64,000 nt of DNA from Zhengitettix transpicula (lineage: Eukaryota > Arthropoda > Insecta > Orthoptera > Tetrigidae), in contig CM073593.1 of NCBI GenBank assembly GCA_037074705.1, positions 57,231,501 through 57,295,500 on the forward strand, given 5' to 3'. Below the pieces are notes generated by a model. That model was not told where the DNA came from, made no database searches, and saw only the letters and a list, made by a program, of their open reading frames with translations. Shown one piece after another: positions 60,812 to 64,000 of the stretch. Numbering within the stretch: the stretch's first letter is position 1; every line of letters begins with the position of its first letter. Position numbers and translations under genes: made by a program.

Positions 60812-60915
60812 CAATTGCCAGTAAGTCAGAAAATATCTATGAAGTTATTCCTTTTTTCGAACTTGACAAAAAATCACTATTCTCCATCCCTTATTTTGGG
60901 ACATCTTCAGATGAT
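60812..60915 (-). mobile_element. Family H fragment with decayed hammerhead-like core (H4)
   Basis: Minus strand: CTGAAGA (60910-60904), an 18-base linker (60903-60886) whose positions 3-6 (TCCC) pair perfectly with 14-17 (GGGA) around the loop AAAATAA, then GGAGA where GAAAC is expected. Downstream on that strand TTTTCTGACTTA (about 60838-60827) matches the end block of the 22-kb and 24.9-kb copies. The altered GAAA box makes activity unlikely. Confidence 0.42.
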
Positions 60916-61500
60916 AAATTACAAAACTATCTGAATTTATTTTTCTTTGATAAGAATGTTTTGTACTAAAAAATTGTAAATAAAATATAATTTTACATTT
61001 GTGGAGTAATTTAAAATTTTTATGACAAATTATTATATAATGTAAGCTTAATATGAGATTCTGTGGAGTCTGTAACAGTTAAAATAAGTTTTTCTACAGT
61101 CAGGGCTGGTGTCGATGAATGTAGGACCGAAATGACAATAAATTTATAGAAGAAAACATTTACATCGATACATTTAAAATAAATAACACTAGAATTCATA
61201 TACTATGAATTTATTACGTTATAATAATAAAGTATCATAAATATTGTTCAATTAATTGTTTATCTTTATAAAGCATTGTTAATTAATAATAAATACTGAA
61301 TACACACACTTGAACATCTGTTACTGCACTTTATTCAATTCATTTAATTTTTTCAGGCGTGTGTGCGCCTTATAGTGTGAGATGACGCAAGCGAAAACCA
61401 TTGAGTTGTTTTCGCACTCTAATAAAGTCTCTTCCAGTCCATAATCACATATTATACATACTCATCTTCTGATAAATTACTGTAAAATGTGTTTTACGTT
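60916..61500. other. AT-rich DNA, nothing recognised
   Basis: No supported feature. Confidence 0.6.
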
Positions 61501-61540
61501 TACAAAATGAACAACGGCTTCCATTTAAAAATATAAATAT

Positions 61541-61562
61541 TATATATATATATATATATATA
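61541..61562. repeat. (TA)n microsatellite
   Basis: Eleven TA units. Confidence 0.95.
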
Positions 61563-61584
61563 AATATGAATGTTTAAAACAGGT

Positions 61585-61665
61585 GTACTGTAAACAAATA
61601 ATTGAAGACTGCTTTATGTCTTCTGTACTCACCCGAGCTTACTCGAACTCCAACCCTAAGTTGAG
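61585..61665 (-). repeat. Family B repeat, head fragment
   Basis: On the minus strand GGGTTGGAGTTCGAGTAAGC and then TCGGGTGAGTACAGAAGAC (from about 61657). It matches the heads of family B copies at 33592 and 35578; the tail is absent. Confidence 0.5.
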
Positions 61666-61670
61666 AAAGA

Positions 61671-64000
61671 AGCAATTGACATTATGAGTATAATTACAGT
61701 TAAACAATGTAAGTAAAATGACAGACGATATGAGGAAAGGAAAAAAATACTTTTAAACTCAATTTATCTTTACGGTATAAAGTTATATTAATTTACAGTT
61801 TTAAAATTTTTGTGCTAATCTTCCTTGAATGGCTCTGTTCTGTTTCCTTCGAATAATACACTGTAGAAGATATTCAGATTATTAATAATGCAAAAAAAAA
61901 TTGGTGTTAGTGTCTAGGTTTCCCGTTTTCAAGCAACATTCCTCACAGCGGATACTGTATTTTTTTTTTCAGGAGAGTTTGAGGATAAATTAGTGTCTCT
62001 TATAAGACGCTCGATGCAGTTATCAGATAAGGATTATTTATTGCTGGCGCTACATTACACTTCCTGATTTTCTGGTTTACACAGTACCTGAGGCAATTAA
62101 CTCTTGGAGCGTTGGTGTGTGCTTGATTACACTCGTAGCTTGAGCAATGATCCCGGATTCCCAAAACATTCGAAGACCTACCTGTATATAGTTCATGTTA
62201 TTGTCCATTACTTTAATATTTGTCATATATGTAATGACAACATTGAGGCTTTTTCTGACGATTGAATATTTTTTAATTCTTCTTCAGATGATATATATTT
62301 ATCGAAATTCATTCAATTATAAATTAATTTAATTAAATTGACTAAAATTAATAAAACACTCGAATCAATTAACATAAAAACAATTTGAAACTTAACGTTC
62401 AAAATTATTCAGTAGTGTGCAAACATATTTATTTTAATACGCATAATTTTGACTGCCAAAATTAAAAAAATTTTGAAGAAGAATAAAAATATTATTCAAA
62501 ATTGATCAGCGAAAGATAAAATAATTCGTATATAACAGTGAAAAATTTAAATGCAATTTATGGGTTATTATTATCATTTAAAGAAAATAATTGTTTCCCA
62601 TTGTTAATTTTCAATATAATATAATACGCTCTTCAACATTGTGTAACAGTCATTTCGACTGCAACACGTTAAGATATTTTCTCCACAAAATTTTAATTAT
62701 ATATTTGTATGTCAAGAAATGATTTGAACGGAGTGTTCAATAAATTTTCAACTAATTATGTTGTAAATATAACATTTATAAAATCTTCTCTTTAAATTTT
62801 TCGATATTAAAATTTGTAAAATAATTTTACATGAGTGCCTGAAGATTTCTTAAACAAATGAACGATACGTCGTGTTAACGTTTATTAACATGTTCTAATT
62901 TTTTCGTTTTATTCAATTATATTTCTGACAAATTTGGGAGTTTTATAATTACGACAAATATTTATATTTATTGTGATATTAGGCTTGATAATATTTAGTC
63001 TTGTACGTTACGGCAATGTAATTAATGTTACAAGTGGACACTGTTGTGGTTCTTACAATTAAAATTCATCGCTAATGGAAAAATATCACTAAAATTTACA
63101 GTGAACGGCGTTGTTTTGAAGATGTTGGAATTTTTATAAAAATATTATTTTTCCTTTCCATGTATATAAACAAAAACTTTATCACATCTGTTCGTTGCTC
63201 TAAAAATATTGTTTTCATAACCTTCATATTTGGCGAGATATATTTTTGGATAAAATAGTAACCTGGAGATTTTTACTACTGGTTTCAATTGAATGCATTC
63301 AGATGTTTTAATAGATTTCATTTTTATCGTGCGTTTAATGAATCTATTACATATTACATATTAAGTCAATTAATATTTACGAATGTTGAGACATAAATTA
63401 AATCCACACAATAAACGTCTTGCGTAGTCACAGAGTATATTTTCAGGTAATTTGTCTGTTTATTTAGGGTATTTTTTAAATAAACTGCAAACAAGAATCA
63501 GTAACAGGATAACTTTGAAATTTATTCATTGTTAAATATCAGAAAAAATTAGTTTTAAAATATCCGTAAATCATATGTTTTGTTATTTAACTTATTATAA
63601 ATATATATTGTGAACTTAATTTTGAAATATTATTGATTTATACATTTTTTTGTCATATAATAAAATTATATCGGTGAACATTATACATTTAATTGGTCAA
63701 ACTCAACCAAAATAGTCTGTATAAAATTATATAATTTATTTTTTACGAAAATATAATCGAATGTAAAGTATAAAGGTAAATTGGTACTGTCCAATATTCA
63801 AACTTTCAAGAGAAGGACAATAACAGCTTTACTAGCTTGAAACTAATTAGTTGGCGGCCGAAGGAATTGCGTACATTGTTAAGATAGTCAAGTGCTTTGA
63901 AAGGCCACGGAGGTAAAGACAGCCGGGACGGTTTTCCATTTCTAAAATGTCAGCGGAACACGTTATCGGCGAGCATTTCCTAGCTCCCATAAAGATAAAA
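61671..64000. other. AT-rich DNA, nothing recognised
   Basis: Strongly AT-rich with no usable frame. The last 160 bases (63840-64000) become GC-richer and may be the edge of a feature that continues beyond the window. Confidence 0.55.

Noticed and set aside
1..64000. CRISPR arrays, operons, rRNA, intact tRNA, telomeric repeats, prophage-like gene clusters
   Set aside because: Looked for and not seen; the sequence is AT-rich animal non-coding DNA, so bacterial feature types do not apply.

Overview
Organism. The window reads as nuclear, non-coding DNA of an animal, most likely an insect. It is AT-rich throughout, with microsatellites and decayed transposon fragments of classes common in insects: mariner-type transposase, Helitron helicase, non-LTR reverse transcriptase, and short retroposons with target-site duplications. 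There is no bacterial-style gene organisation and no rRNA gene. A large-genome, non-holometabolous insect is plausible but cannot be settled from sequence alone. I found no host protein-coding gene I can name. The longest reading frames are short, many begin only at TTG or GTG, and none resembles a known family. The window is best described as intergenic or intronic DNA built from old mobile elements.

Layout. 0-5 kb: two near-full-length copies of a GC-rich retroposon (family A; 97-669 reverse, 2377-2888 forward), each bounded by a perfect target-site duplication. 5.5 kb: relic of the C-terminal helicase of a Helitron. 8-22 kb: mostly featureless, with one GC-rich island (15.4-16.7 kb) holding a weak two-exon candidate. 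22.2-25 kb: a foldback element whose right arm carries a hammerhead-ribozyme-like core, a related single copy at 24.9 kb, and between them a mariner-type transposase C-terminus. 27-31.6 kb: tRNA-derived SINE, second mariner relic, family A fragment, and a microsatellite-headed repeat with internal subrepeats that may be Helitron-like. 33.6-36.7 kb: two copies of family B and the C-terminal end of a non-LTR reverse transcriptase. 37.8-45.1 kb: three more family A copies, two in a row at 44.3-45.1 kb, plus a second Helitron helicase relic. 47.4-49.5 kb: a unit of about 655 bp present three times in tandem, with a 160-bp piece of mariner transposase only in the middle unit. 50-64 kb: one truncated family A copy, a dispersed repeat pair, a minisatellite-like block and two further ribozyme-family or family B fragments.

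How the parts relate. Nothing here works as a pathway. The coherent story is mobile-element biology. The most interesting thread is family H: at least six loci (22.3/22.6, 24.9, 29.1, 39.1, 46.3 and 60.9 kb) show all or part of a CUGANGA, stem II, GAAAC arrangement. In three of them the linker is exactly 18 bases, and its pairing positions change together at one base pair. This resembles the hammerhead ribozymes known from Penelope-like elements and other retroelements. Stem I, stem III and the cleavage site could not be shown, so catalysis is only a hypothesis.
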